From the NCBI GenBank assembly GCA_965267425.1, contig OZ253959.1:62001-126000 (forward strand): a DNA stretch of 64,000 nt, in the 5' to 3' direction. Source of the stretch: G965267425 sp965267425 (GTDB lineage Bacteria > Bacteroidota > Bacteroidia > Flavobacteriales_E > Vicingaceae). The notes under the pieces are model-generated. The model was not told where the DNA came from and did no database searches. It saw only the letters and a list, made by a program, of their open reading frames with translations. Each line of letters begins with the position of its first letter. Positions within the stretch are counted from its first letter, which is position 1. Below are positions 1 through 8,590 of the stretch, piece by piece. A program made the position numbers and the translations under genes.

Positions 1-1
1 G

Positions 2-319
2 GAAAAGTTGAAACCCAGTAAGCGCGGTGAATATGAAATTACCGATGTGAACATGGTGTATCTCAATCAGCATGAGCTCAATGTGGCCAAACTTGATAGG
101 GGAACCGCCTGGTTAGATACAGGGACACATCTTTCCCTAATGCAAGCTTCTCAATTTGTTGAAGTCATAGAACAAAGGCAAGGATTAAAAATTGGATGCA
201 TAGAAGAAATTGCATTCAGAAATGGATTTATTACCAAAGCAGAATTACAGTCACTCGCGGAAAAACTAACCAAAAGTGGCTATGGGAATTATTTATTAAC
301 TTTATTGGAACACGAATAG
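2..319 (+). CDS. rmlA: Glucose-1-phosphate thymidylyltransferase, C-terminal part (cut by window edge)
   Basis: This is the last ~105 residues of an RmlA/RfbA protein, which makes dTDP-glucose from glucose-1-phosphate and dTTP, the first step of dTDP-L-rhamnose synthesis. The family-typical stretch EITDVN is followed by AWLDTGTH, IEKRQGLK-like IEQRQGLK, CIEEIAFRNGFI and the terminal KSGYGNYLL. The frame is open to base 2, so the N-terminal nucleotidyltransferase core lies outside the window. The TTG at base 8 is internal, not the start. A sugar-nucleotide epimerase follows after one base, so the two are probably co-transcribed in a polysaccharide sugar pathway. The family assignment is firm. 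Confidence 0.93.
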   Translation, partial: EKLKPSKRGEYEITDVNMVYLNQHELNVAKLDRGTAWLDTGTHLSLMQASQFVEVIEQRQGLKIGCIEEIAFRNGFITKAELQSLAEKLTKSGYGNYLLTLLEHE

Positions 320-320
320 C

Positions 321-1265
321 ATGACAAACATTCTCATCACGGGAGGGGCAGGATTTATTGGAAGCGCGCTAGCCGCCAAACTTGCTTCAAACAGGGAAAA
401 TCAAATAGTAGTTGTCGATAACCTATTGACAGGTCAACGAGATAATTTGTTGCCTTCTTTGCATGATAATATTGTTTTCATTCGGGAGGATGTGAATAGC
501 ATCAAAGAGATGTCAGACATTTTTGGGCGCTATTCTTTTGACTACGTATTTCATTATGCAGCATTGGTAGGTGTTCAAAGAACATTGGCTAATCCAATTA
601 TGGTATTGGATGACATCAAGGGACTCAGAAACATCATGAGTTTAGCCAAAAACACGGGTGTGAAACAGGTCTTTTATTCTTCCTCCTCTGAAGTCTATGG
701 TGAACCGGTAGAATTTCCACAAAATGAACATACCACCCCTTTGAACTCTAGACTTCCTTATGCCATTGTGAAAAACGTAGGTGAGGCATTCCTAAAATCT
801 TACAATAAAGAATACGATATTCCTTACACGATATTTCGGTTTTTCAATACTTACGGACCTGCACAAAGTCGTGAATTCGTTATTTCCAAATTCATTTCTA
901 AAGCGCTGCGTAACGAAGACATTACCATCTATGGCGATGGAACACAAACCAGAACTTTTTGTTACATCGAAGACAATGTCGATGCCACTGTAAATGCTTT
1001 TTACAAAAACATGTTTGTAAATGATGTGGTAAACATTGGTAGCGATGTCGAAATTTCCATTTTAGATTTGGCCAAACTGGTCATTTCTTTAACCAATTCT
1101 AAGTCAGAAATCATTTTCTTACCGCCACTTGCAGAAGGAGATATGAGCCGTAGACACCCTGATTCGGTTAAAATGAAAAAGTTGCTTGATAGAGATATGA
1201 TTACGCTGGAAGAAGGTATCAAAAAAGTCCTTTCCCAAAATTTTTACCTCATTGGGGATGAATAA
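321..1265 (+). CDS. NAD-dependent sugar-nucleotide epimerase/dehydratase (extended SDR)
   Basis: This 314-residue cytosolic enzyme belongs to the extended short-chain dehydrogenase family. The NAD-binding GGAGFIG motif is at residues 8-14. An SSSSEVYG segment at about 120-127 supplies the catalytic Ser, and the YxxxK pair is Y147-K151 (YAIVK). The C-terminal half carries RFFNTYGP and YGDGTQTRTFCYIED, typical of UDP-glucose 4-epimerase, UDP-glucuronate decarboxylase and related enzymes. It begins one base after rmlA, so a role in making an activated sugar for surface polysaccharide is likely. The exact substrate cannot be read from the sequence; the SSSEVYG motif argues against a canonical RmlB, which usually has a TDEVYG-type motif. 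Confidence 0.88.
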   Translation: MTNILITGGAGFIGSALAAKLASNRENQIVVVDNLLTGQRDNLLPSLHDNIVFIREDVNSIKEMSDIFGRYSFDYVFHYAALVGVQRTLANPIMVLDDIKGLRNIMSLAKNTGVKQVFYSSSSEVYGEPVEFPQNEHTTPLNSRLPYAIVKNVGEAFLKSYNKEYDIPYTIFRFFNTYGPAQSREFVISKFISKALRNEDITIYGDGTQTRTFCYIEDNVDATVNAFYKNMFVNDVVNIGSDVEISILDLAKLVISLTNSKSEIIFLPPLAEGDMSRRHPDSVKMKKLLDRDMITLEEGIKKVLSQNFYLIGDE

Positions 1266-2193
1266 AATGGAAACGTTTCGGCAAATGATTGCCGAACAGT
1301 TGGACCAGCTTGAATTCAATCAAACTCCTGAAAATTTATACGACCCCATCAGATACATTTTGTCTTTGGGGGGCAAACGCATTCGGCCTGCATTGATGCT
1401 GGTAAGCCATGAGCTTTTTGGTGGTGATCCTAAAAATGTCGTTGGACCTGCAATGGCCGTAGAGATGTTCCACAATTTTACGCTTCTTCATGATGATCTC
1501 ATGGACAATGCCAATTTGCGAAGAGGAAAACCTTCTGTTCACAGTAAATGGAATGAGAACATTGCCATTTTATCAGGTGATGCATTGTGTGTGCTTTCGT
1601 ATGATCAATTGCTAAAAGCTGACCCACAATACCTTGCTGAATTGATCCGGCGATTTAACCGAACGGCAGTTGAAATTTGTGAAGGACAACAGATGGATTT
1701 AAATTTTGAATCGTCTGCACAAGTAACGCTGCCTGAATACAAAGAAATGATTCGATTAAAAACAGCTGTGCTGTTGGGTTATTCTCTTTGGGCAGGAGCT
1801 TTTTTAGCCGGTGCTTCTAAAAGTGAACAAGACTTGTGTTATCAGATTGGAGAAGACATGGGTTTAGGGTTTCAACTCAAAGATGATTACCTCGATGCGT
1901 TTGGTGATCCCTCATTGACGGGTAAAGAAGTTGGCGGAGACATCAAATCCGACAAAAAAACCTACTTGCAAATTGAGGCCAATCGATTGGGTCATCAACA
2001 TGAAAAAGGTGATGATTTTGTCTCCAAAACCATTGATGCGTATGTTTCCATGGGTTTAGATAAGGCACTTCAAAATGAAGTTCAGAGTTACGCCAAGCGC
2101 GCTGTGGACGGATTGAAAAATCTGGGAAAAAGTCATGAAAATTTGACTATACTTGAAAGAATAATTGAACAACTGTCTGAAAGAGACCATTAA
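1258..2193 (+). CDS. Polyprenyl diphosphate synthase (trans-isoprenyl diphosphate synthase)
   Basis: The enzyme condenses isopentenyl diphosphate with an allylic diphosphate. Both aspartate-rich motifs are intact: DDLMD at residues 79-83, followed by the LRRGKPSVH pocket, and DDYLD at 209-213. GGKRIRPAL near residue 39 binds diphosphate. The first motif lacks the two-residue insertion of classical bacterial FPP synthase. A Phe sits five residues before it, a position known in archaeal-type GGPP synthases to limit chain length, so a C15-C20 product is inferred. The start is ATG 1258, overlapping the epimerase by 8 bases; ATG 1267 is a second choice. Confidence 0.92.
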   Translation: MNKMETFRQMIAEQLDQLEFNQTPENLYDPIRYILSLGGKRIRPALMLVSHELFGGDPKNVVGPAMAVEMFHNFTLLHDDLMDNANLRRGKPSVHSKWNENIAILSGDALCVLSYDQLLKADPQYLAELIRRFNRTAVEICEGQQMDLNFESSAQVTLPEYKEMIRLKTAVLLGYSLWAGAFLAGASKSEQDLCYQIGEDMGLGFQLKDDYLDAFGDPSLTGKEVGGDIKSDKKTYLQIEANRLGHQHEKGDDFVSKTIDAYVSMGLDKALQNEVQSYAKRAVDGLKNLGKSHENLTILERIIEQLSERDH

Positions 2194-2204
2194 TTAATTT
2201 GGCC

Positions 2205-2990
2205 ATGTCCTACGAAAACATCACCTCTTCTTTGGAAAATGGAATTAAGATCATAACCATTTCCCGTCCAAAAAATCTGAACGCCCTCAACCGCGATACC
2301 ATTCAAGAATTGCATTCTGAACTGTCTTCTTGTAAGGAAGATGATGGCGTTTATGTTGTGGTAATTACTGGTGAAGGAGAAAAGGCTTTCGTAGCGGGTG
2401 CAGACATTAAGGAGTTCAGTGATTATTCTGTTGAACAAGGCATGAAGTTGAGCAAAGACGGGCATGATAAATTGTTCAATTTTATAGAGAACATGAATAA
2501 GCCCGTGATTGCAGCTGTCAATGGATTTGCTCTTGGTGGAGGATTAGAACTGGCATTGTCATGTCATATGCGGGTTGCATCACACAATGCTAAGTTGGGG
2601 CTTCCTGAAGTTACGCTGGGATTGATTCCTGGGTATGGAGGTACACAACGGCTTGCTCAAATAGCCGGAAAAGGTAAGGCGTTTGAAATGATTACTACTG
2701 CACAAATGATTTCAGCTGAAGAAGCATTGGGAGTTGGATTGGTGAACTACGTGACTACTCAAAGTGAATTAATCGACAAGTGCAAAGAATTGGCCAACAA
2801 AGTAGCCGCCAATTCAGGAACAGCTATTGAGGCAGCTATCAAAGCCATCAATGCCGGTTATGACGTTTCAAAGGATGGGTATGAGGAGGAAATCAAAGAA
2901 TTCGGAAATGCGTTTGGAACGAAGGATTTTGTAGAAGGAACTACCGCTTTTATGGAAAAACGCAAACCTGAATTCAGAAAAAAAGAATAG
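2205..2990 (+). CDS. Enoyl-CoA hydratase / crotonase-family protein
   Basis: This 261-residue crotonase hydrates trans-2-enoyl-CoA in fatty acid or amino acid beta-oxidation. The oxyanion-hole segments are AFVAGADIKEF (61-71) and NGFALGGGLELAL (106-118). Both catalytic glutamates of true hydratases are present, E115 after GGGL and E135 in GLPEVTLGLIPGYGGTQRL. Length is normal for the family. The ATG at 2205 is preferred over an in-frame TTG two codons earlier. It sits between the prenyl synthase and the flippase without an obvious functional link; the run is probably co-directional rather than a single pathway. Substrate specificity is not evident. Confidence 0.93.
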   Translation: MSYENITSSLENGIKIITISRPKNLNALNRDTIQELHSELSSCKEDDGVYVVVITGEGEKAFVAGADIKEFSDYSVEQGMKLSKDGHDKLFNFIENMNKPVIAAVNGFALGGGLELALSCHMRVASHNAKLGLPEVTLGLIPGYGGTQRLAQIAGKGKAFEMITTAQMISAEEALGVGLVNYVTTQSELIDKCKELANKVAANSGTAIEAAIKAINAGYDVSKDGYEEEIKEFGNAFGTKDFVEGTTAFMEKRKPEFRKKE

Positions 2991-3014
2991 ATAAATCGTT
3001 TCTGAACATACATT

Positions 3015-4490
3015 TTGAGCCCTTTTAAAAAACTTGCCGGTCAAACCGCTATTTACGGAATACCTAGTGTCATAGGGCGAATTTTAAATTACCTACTCAC
3101 CCCACTTTACACGTATAAGTTCACTACAGGTGAGTTTGGTGTAGTTACTGAGATGTATTCCTATGTTGCCTTTCTTCTCATTTTCCTTCTGTTGGGCATG
3201 GAGACTACCTTTTTCAGGTTTATGTCAAAAGAAGACGACGGGAAAAAAGTGTTTACCACGTCTATGTTTCCAGTAACACTGTTAACTACAGCATTCACTT
3301 TTTTGGCGTTGCTTTTCAGTCAAAATATTGCCGAAATTATTCAGTACCCTGATCAATCAGAATATGTCATCATTTTTGCCCTCATCATCGCCTTTGATGC
3401 GCTGTCGGCATTACCTCTGGCCAAGCTCAGAGATTTGGGAAAGGCAAAACGATTTGCTTTAATCAACATCGTTTCCATCTTCATTAATATTTTCCTCAAT
3501 GTCTTTTTTATTTATTACTGCCTGGGGTTGTATGAAGCGGGAGACAGATCATCCTGGTTATTACAAGTGTATTCCCCGGAAATTGGCATTGGATATATAT
3601 TTATCGCCAATTTGGTTGCCAGCTTGATTAAGTTTTTGTTGCTTGTTCCAGACATGAAGCAACTGAGCTTTAACATTGATTTTGACCTGCTGAAAAAAAT
3701 GCTTGCTTATGCATTTCCGTTACTCATTGCCGGGATTGCGCTTAAGGTAAATGAAACATTGGATCGTGTATTGCTCAAATACATGTTAAGCTCTGCCAAG
3801 GGGTTGGCATATGCGCTCACCCAGGTAGGGATTTATGGAGCTTGTTACAAAATCTCGGTCTCCATTGCCATATTCATTCAAGCTTATCGATACGCAGCAG
3901 AACCTTTTTTCTTTGCTCGCGAAAAAGACAGTGAGGCGCGAAATATCTATGCCACGCTTACCGAATATTTTGTCATTTCCTGCTCTTTTATCTTTTTGAT
4001 TATCATGCTCTTTATTGATGAAGTGATGTTTTTTGTTGGTGAAGAATTTCGCGAAGGAAAGTCCGTTGTTTCCATTTTATTATTGGCAAATATTCTGTTT
4101 GGGATTTATTACAACTTATCAGTTTGGTTTAAGCTCAGTAATCGAACGGCTTATGGTGCATACATTACCGTTGTTGGAGCATTGATTACCATTTTGGTAA
4201 ATGTAATTTTCATCCCGTTATATGGATATATGGCGTCCGCATGGGCTACTTTATTGTGTTATGCAGCAATGACCCTGCTGTGCTATTTCATTGGTCAAAA
4301 ATTTTACCCCATTCCTTACCGAGTTCTTAAGATATTGACCTATTTCTTTGTGCCCATTTTGCTGGTGGAATTTTCCATGTGGGTAATTGACAATGGATGG
4401 GTGTCCCGTTATTTGCTAAATACCTTGATAATTAGTGCTTTTGCTTCAGTTGTTTATCTATCTGAAAAAAAGAAAAAAGCCTTAACTTAG
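3015..4490 (+). CDS. Oligosaccharide flippase family membrane protein (Wzx/MATE-like)
   Basis: This 491-residue polytopic inner-membrane protein has about a dozen hydrophobic helices. Its N-terminus (KLAGQTAIYGIPSVIGRILN, then LLTPLYT) matches the polysaccharide-biosynthesis flippases that move lipid-linked sugar precursors across the membrane. The TTG at 3015 is the best start because the family-conserved N-terminus begins there and no ATG lies just upstream. It lies between sugar-nucleotide genes and dut, an order often seen in Flavobacteriia, with a nucleotidyltransferase two genes on. The lipid-linked substrate cannot be deduced. A short Lys-rich tail (KKKKKA) ends the protein on the cytoplasmic side. 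Confidence 0.85.
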   Translation: MSPFKKLAGQTAIYGIPSVIGRILNYLLTPLYTYKFTTGEFGVVTEMYSYVAFLLIFLLLGMETTFFRFMSKEDDGKKVFTTSMFPVTLLTTAFTFLALLFSQNIAEIIQYPDQSEYVIIFALIIAFDALSALPLAKLRDLGKAKRFALINIVSIFINIFLNVFFIYYCLGLYEAGDRSSWLLQVYSPEIGIGYIFIANLVASLIKFLLLVPDMKQLSFNIDFDLLKKMLAYAFPLLIAGIALKVNETLDRVLLKYMLSSAKGLAYALTQVGIYGACYKISVSIAIFIQAYRYAAEPFFFAREKDSEARNIYATLTEYFVISCSFIFLIIMLFIDEVMFFVGEEFREGKSVVSILLLANILFGIYYNLSVWFKLSNRTAYGAYITVVGALITILVNVIFIPLYGYMASAWATLLCYAAMTLLCYFIGQKFYPIPYRVLKILTYFFVPILLVEFSMWVIDNGWVSRYLLNTLIISAFASVVYLSEKKKKALT

Positions 4491-4510
4491 CCCGCTCAAA
4501 ATGGCATAAA

Positions 4511-4945
4511 ATGCGCATTAAAGTCATTAATAAATCTTCTCATTCTTTACCTGAATACGAAACCATAGATTCAGCTGGAATGGATGTTCGAGCTAACTTA
4601 GAATCCCCCATTGAATTGCAACCCATGCAAAGAGCTTTGATCAAAACTGGGTTGTTCATCGAAATTCCATCTGGTTACGAGGTGCAGGTTAGACCTAGGA
4701 GTGGATTGGCGTATAAGCATGGTATTACCGTGTTGAATGCGCCTGGCACAATTGATGCTGATTACAGAGGAGAAGTTGGTGTTATATTAATCAACCTTTC
4801 TGACGTGCCATTTAAAATTGAAAACGGCGAACGTGTGGCGCAATTGGTTGTTGCCAAACACGAAAAAGCCGAATGGGTTGAAACTGAAAATCTCGAAGAT
4901 TCTGCTCGTGGTGCAGGTGGATTTGGCAGCACGGGTAAAAATTAA
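4511..4945 (+). CDS. dut: Deoxyuridine 5'-triphosphate nucleotidohydrolase (dUTPase)
   Basis: This homotrimeric dUTPase hydrolyses dUTP to dUMP and pyrophosphate, keeping uracil out of DNA and supplying dTMP synthesis. All five signature motifs are visible in order: AGMDVRA, PRSGLAYKHGI, GTIDADYRGEVGVIL, GERVAQLVV and the glycine-rich tail RGAGGFGSTG that closes over the substrate. The length of 144 residues is normal. It starts at ATG 4511, 20 bases after the flippase and 6 bases before the nucleotidyltransferase, so all three are likely transcribed together. Identification is certain. Confidence 0.97.
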   Translation: MRIKVINKSSHSLPEYETIDSAGMDVRANLESPIELQPMQRALIKTGLFIEIPSGYEVQVRPRSGLAYKHGITVLNAPGTIDADYRGEVGVILINLSDVPFKIENGERVAQLVVAKHEKAEWVETENLEDSARGAGGFGSTGKN

Positions 4946-4951
4946 ATCACT

Positions 4952-5950
4952 ATGAAAATTATTGTTCCAATGGCAGGTATGGGAAAGCGAATGCGACCCC
5001 ATTCATTGACCGTTCCAAAACCATTGATTCCCGTGGCGGGAAAACCGATTGTTCAGCACTTGCTTGAAAATATTTTTTCCGTTTGTGATGAAACCATTGA
5101 TGAGGTAGCCTTTGTCATTGGTCGATTTGGAACCGCGGTAGAAGAACAATTGGTTAAAATTGCGGAAGATCTTGGTAGCAAAGGCTCCATTCATTATCAG
5201 GATGAAGCGTTGGGAACAGCTCATGCAATACTTTGTGCAAAAGATCGTCTTACTGAAAAGACAATTGTTGCTTTTGCTGACACCATCTTTAAGGCAGATT
5301 TTAATCTGGATGCTGAAAAAGATGGCATCATCTGGGTGCATAAAGTAGAAGATCCCAGACCGTTTGGTGTAGTGAAAACAAATGAAGAAGGTGTGATTAC
5401 TGAATTTGTGGAAAAACCTCAGGAATTTGTGTCTGATATGGCCATTATCGGAATCTATTATTTCAAAGATGGTGCATATCTGCGCAGTGAATTGGAATAC
5501 CTTATTGACAATGGAATTATGGATAAAGGTGAATACCAGTTAACCAATGCCCTGGAAAACATGAAATCCAAAGGCGCACAATTTTATCCTGGAAAAGTTG
5601 ATGAATGGCTTGACTGTGGAAATAAAAATGCCACGGTGTATACGAATCAGCGCGTTCTTGAAATTATGCCTGGTGTTGCAAATGACCAATCGTTTTCTGG
5701 TGGGGAAAACGTAGTCATTCAACCACCATGTTACATTGGCAAGAATGTTGTACTGAAAAATGCAGTAGTTGGACCGCATGTTTCCATTGGTGAAAATACC
5801 AACCTGGAAAACGTGGTAATTTCTAACTCCATAGTTCAGAACAATTCAAACATTGAAAATGTTGTCATTCGCAACTCTATGATTGGTAACTTTGTTCAAT
5901 ACCAAGGCAATGCTGAAGAAGTGAGTTTAGGTGATTATAGTGAATTATAG
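4952..5950 (+). CDS. Sugar-1-phosphate nucleotidyltransferase with left-handed beta-helix
   Basis: The protein (332 residues) transfers a nucleotidyl group to a sugar-1-phosphate. The N-terminal NTP-transferase domain starts with IIVPMAGMGKRMRPHSLTVP, the GxGxRxxP-like signature, followed by KPLIPVAGKPI. EWLDCGN near residue 215 is a sugar-binding element. The last ~80 residues consist of hexapeptide-type repeats (VVIQPPCYIGKNVVLKNAVV and similar), predicting a left-handed parallel beta-helix, as in GlmU-like and some glucose-1-phosphate thymidylyl- or mannose-1-phosphate guanylyltransferases. Whether an acyltransferase function exists is unclear; the helix may be structural only. The base specificity is not known. 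Confidence 0.88.
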   Translation: MKIIVPMAGMGKRMRPHSLTVPKPLIPVAGKPIVQHLLENIFSVCDETIDEVAFVIGRFGTAVEEQLVKIAEDLGSKGSIHYQDEALGTAHAILCAKDRLTEKTIVAFADTIFKADFNLDAEKDGIIWVHKVEDPRPFGVVKTNEEGVITEFVEKPQEFVSDMAIIGIYYFKDGAYLRSELEYLIDNGIMDKGEYQLTNALENMKSKGAQFYPGKVDEWLDCGNKNATVYTNQRVLEIMPGVANDQSFSGGENVVIQPPCYIGKNVVLKNAVVGPHVSIGENTNLENVVISNSIVQNNSNIENVVIRNSMIGNFVQYQGNAEEVSLGDYSEL

Positions 5951-5958
5951 ATCTTTAT

Positions 5959-7713
5959 TTGAGACGTTTCATACATATCTTTTTATTCTGTTTGGCAATT
6001 GCCTTGTCTCCAGCAACGCTATTTGGTCAAAAGAATAAGATCAAAAAAGACAAAACAACCAGTCGCGAAGATTATTACGACCGTGTTTTTTTGGAAGCTT
6101 CCAAGGCAAAAATGTTGGGAGAAGCAGATTTGTCGCTTAACAATGTTGAAAAAGCCGTTGAACTTTTTGAGCGTTGTACGAAGCTCAACAAAAAAGAACC
6201 CGCCGCGTATTTTCAACTTGCCCAACTTTACATTCAGCTTGGAAGAAAAAAAGATGCCATAGATGCTGCCGAAGAAGCACATTCGTTAGATGCATCAAAT
6301 TTCTGGTACCATCATATCTACATTGAAGCGCTGCAACACAGTCAACAATTTGAAAAATCTGTAGCCGAACTTCAAAAACTCATTGATAAATATCCTCATA
6401 AAGATGCCTTGTATTATGAATTGGGAAGTTCATACAAGCAATTGGGAGAGTATAAAAAAGCCATCGAAGTTTACGATCAGCTTGAAGAGCGATTAGGTAT
6501 TGACTTGAAAATATCCATCGAAAAACAACAAGCCTATCACCGCTTGAACGACCTGGAAGGAATTGCAGGTGAACTGAATAAATTAATTGAGGCCTATCCA
6601 GAAACTTATGAATACCGTATTCAATTGGCATTGTTGTATTTGGAAAATGGAGAGTCAAAAAAGGCGGATGAAGTTTATCAGCAACTAGCCGAAGATTTTG
6701 AAAACGACCCCAATGTAGGATTGGCTATGTTCCAATTTTACATGAAAAAAGGTGAGGAAAAAAAGGCATATGATCACTTAAAAACTGCTTTTGCCAGTCC
6801 TGCCGTAGATATTGACAAAAAAGTTCAGTTGTTGCTGTCCATGTTTTCATCTGTAAACAAAAAGCCTGAGTTGAAGGGTGATTTGGAAGAGATGTGCCAA
6901 TTGATGACTGAGGCTCATCCGGAAGATGCCCGTGCATATACCATTTATGGAGACTTTTTGTATCAGCAAAATGAAATGGAAAAAGCGTTGGAACAGTTTA
7001 AGCTGGCGCTCAAATATGATAAAAGTAGGTATGCCATTTGGAATCAGGTTTTCATCCTTCAAGCAGATTTGAACCGAATTGATTCCTTATTGAAGTATTC
7101 TAAAGATGCACGCTCATTATTTCCCAATCAGCCGCTGGCTTATTACTTTGAAGGATTCGGCCAAATGCAGCAAAAGAAATATCCCGAAGCTGTGACGGCC
7201 TTGACAGATGGAATCGAATTAATTGTAGACAACAAAGGTTTGCTCGTTCAATTTTACTTGAGCTTATCTGAGGCCTTTCATCAGCAAGAGCTTCATGCCT
7301 CTTCAGATTCTGTATTTGAAGTTATATTGAGCATTGACCCGGTTAATTCCATCGCATTAAATAACTACAGTTATTATTTGTCGTTGAGAAATGAAAACCT
7401 TGAAAAGGCGGAAAAAATGTCTTTTAAATCCAATCAATTAAACGAAAATCAGCCAACGTATATGGATACCTATGCCTGGGTATTGTATAAGATGGGAAAA
7501 TACGAAGACGCCAAAGAATGGATTCACCGAGCAATGGACAATGGTGGTGGTGGAAATGCGGAAATTCTGGAACACTGTGGCGACATCTATTTCAAGTTAG
7601 GTGATAAGAAAAAGGCAAAAGAATTTTGGGAAAAGGCAGCAGAAAAGCTTCCCGAAAATGAAATGAACGAATCCTTGCAGAAGAAATTAAAAACTGGCAA
7701 TTTGGATGACTAA
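5959..7713 (+). CDS. Exported tetratricopeptide (TPR) repeat protein
   Basis: This 584-residue protein begins with a signal peptide (RRFIHIFLFCLAIALSPATLF, cleaved near GQ), so it is probably periplasmic or outer-membrane associated. At least eight TPR units follow, for example AAYFQLAQLYIQLGRKKDAI, ALYYELGSSYKQLGEYKKAI and AYTIYGDFLYQQNEMEKALE, forming a protein-binding superhelix. The TTG at 5959 gives the complete signal peptide. It overlaps the next gene, a DUF4292 lipoprotein, by 8 bases; this TPR-DUF4292-EnvC order recurs in Bacteroidota and suggests a cell-envelope assembly role. No enzyme domain is seen. Confidence 0.87.
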   Translation: MRRFIHIFLFCLAIALSPATLFGQKNKIKKDKTTSREDYYDRVFLEASKAKMLGEADLSLNNVEKAVELFERCTKLNKKEPAAYFQLAQLYIQLGRKKDAIDAAEEAHSLDASNFWYHHIYIEALQHSQQFEKSVAELQKLIDKYPHKDALYYELGSSYKQLGEYKKAIEVYDQLEERLGIDLKISIEKQQAYHRLNDLEGIAGELNKLIEAYPETYEYRIQLALLYLENGESKKADEVYQQLAEDFENDPNVGLAMFQFYMKKGEEKKAYDHLKTAFASPAVDIDKKVQLLLSMFSSVNKKPELKGDLEEMCQLMTEAHPEDARAYTIYGDFLYQQNEMEKALEQFKLALKYDKSRYAIWNQVFILQADLNRIDSLLKYSKDARSLFPNQPLAYYFEGFGQMQQKKYPEAVTALTDGIELIVDNKGLLVQFYLSLSEAFHQQELHASSDSVFEVILSIDPVNSIALNNYSYYLSLRNENLEKAEKMSFKSNQLNENQPTYMDTYAWVLYKMGKYEDAKEWIHRAMDNGGGGNAEILEHCGDIYFKLGDKKKAKEFWEKAAEKLPENEMNESLQKKLKTGNLDD

Positions 7714-8590
7714 GCCTGTTAAGATGATGGCCCTGTTCGCATGGATCACATTATCTCTGGGTTCATGTAAACTATCTGAAAAAACGGTAAAACGTATCAT
7801 TGAGCCCCGCAGCAGCGAGCAAATTGTAACCGATCTCAAAAAGAACGAGCTGCGCTTTAAAACGCTTTCAGCGAAAGCCAATGTGGTGGTTTCCGGTGAA
7901 AATAAAGTTTCATTTAAGGCCAATTTCAGAATTCGAAAAGACAGCGCTATTTGGGTGTACTTCTCTTACATTGGATTTTCCGGAGCTCGCGTTATCATTA
8001 CCAATGATTCTGTCAAAATGATCAATTACAAAGACGAAACGTACTTTATTGAAAGTTTTGATGCGCTGCAAAAAGCATTTAACATTGATGCCACCTTTGA
8101 ACAATTGCAAGCCTTTTTGATTGGCAATAGTTTTGAGCTTCCGCCTGCTGAAGAAATTATTACCCGAATAGAAAAAGGGAATTATTATTTAAGTAGTGTT
8201 CGAAAGAGGCAATTCAAAAAAGATAAGGCAGAAAAGAGAATAGATCGAATGGAAAAAAAGCAGGAAAAAAAGCCTGAAAAAGCACAGAAAAAAATTGATA
8301 AAAATCCTGCCATTTTTCGGGAACAGATTTATAGCCTGACTGTTGATCCAGATACGTATAAGATAAAATCATTGGAACTAAAAGATTATGAAGCTGGCCA
8401 ATATGTGAACGCCAGATTTAGTAATCATCAACCTGCGGGGGATCAATTGTACCCAGAAGAAATTGTCTATTATCTCAATACATCAAAATCAAATAAGAAG
8501 ATCTCGCTGAATTATTCTAAGTTCGTAATTGATAAAGAAGTAGAATTTCGATTCAACATTCCTTCGAAATATGAGCAGATCTTTTTATAG
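7706..8590 (+). CDS. DUF4292 family lipoprotein
   Basis: This 294-residue protein has a lipoprotein signal peptide with lipobox LGSC (Cys ~21), so it is probably anchored to the outer membrane facing the periplasm. The body resembles the DUF4292 family, which has a LolA/LolB-like fold by family knowledge: sequences such as KANVVVSGENKVSFKANFRIRKD and IWVYFSYIGFSGARV are beta-strand rich. A lysine/glutamate-rich insertion lies at about residues 170-195. It overlaps both neighbours (8 bases with the TPR gene, 20 with the EnvC-like gene), indicating translational coupling. A role in carrying or inserting lipoproteins is an inference from the fold. Confidence 0.8.
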   Translation: MTKPVKMMALFAWITLSLGSCKLSEKTVKRIIEPRSSEQIVTDLKKNELRFKTLSAKANVVVSGENKVSFKANFRIRKDSAIWVYFSYIGFSGARVIITNDSVKMINYKDETYFIESFDALQKAFNIDATFEQLQAFLIGNSFELPPAEEIITRIEKGNYYLSSVRKRQFKKDKAEKRIDRMEKKQEKKPEKAQKKIDKNPAIFREQIYSLTVDPDTYKIKSLELKDYEAGQYVNARFSNHQPAGDQLYPEEIVYYLNTSKSNKKISLNYSKFVIDKEVEFRFNIPSKYEQIFL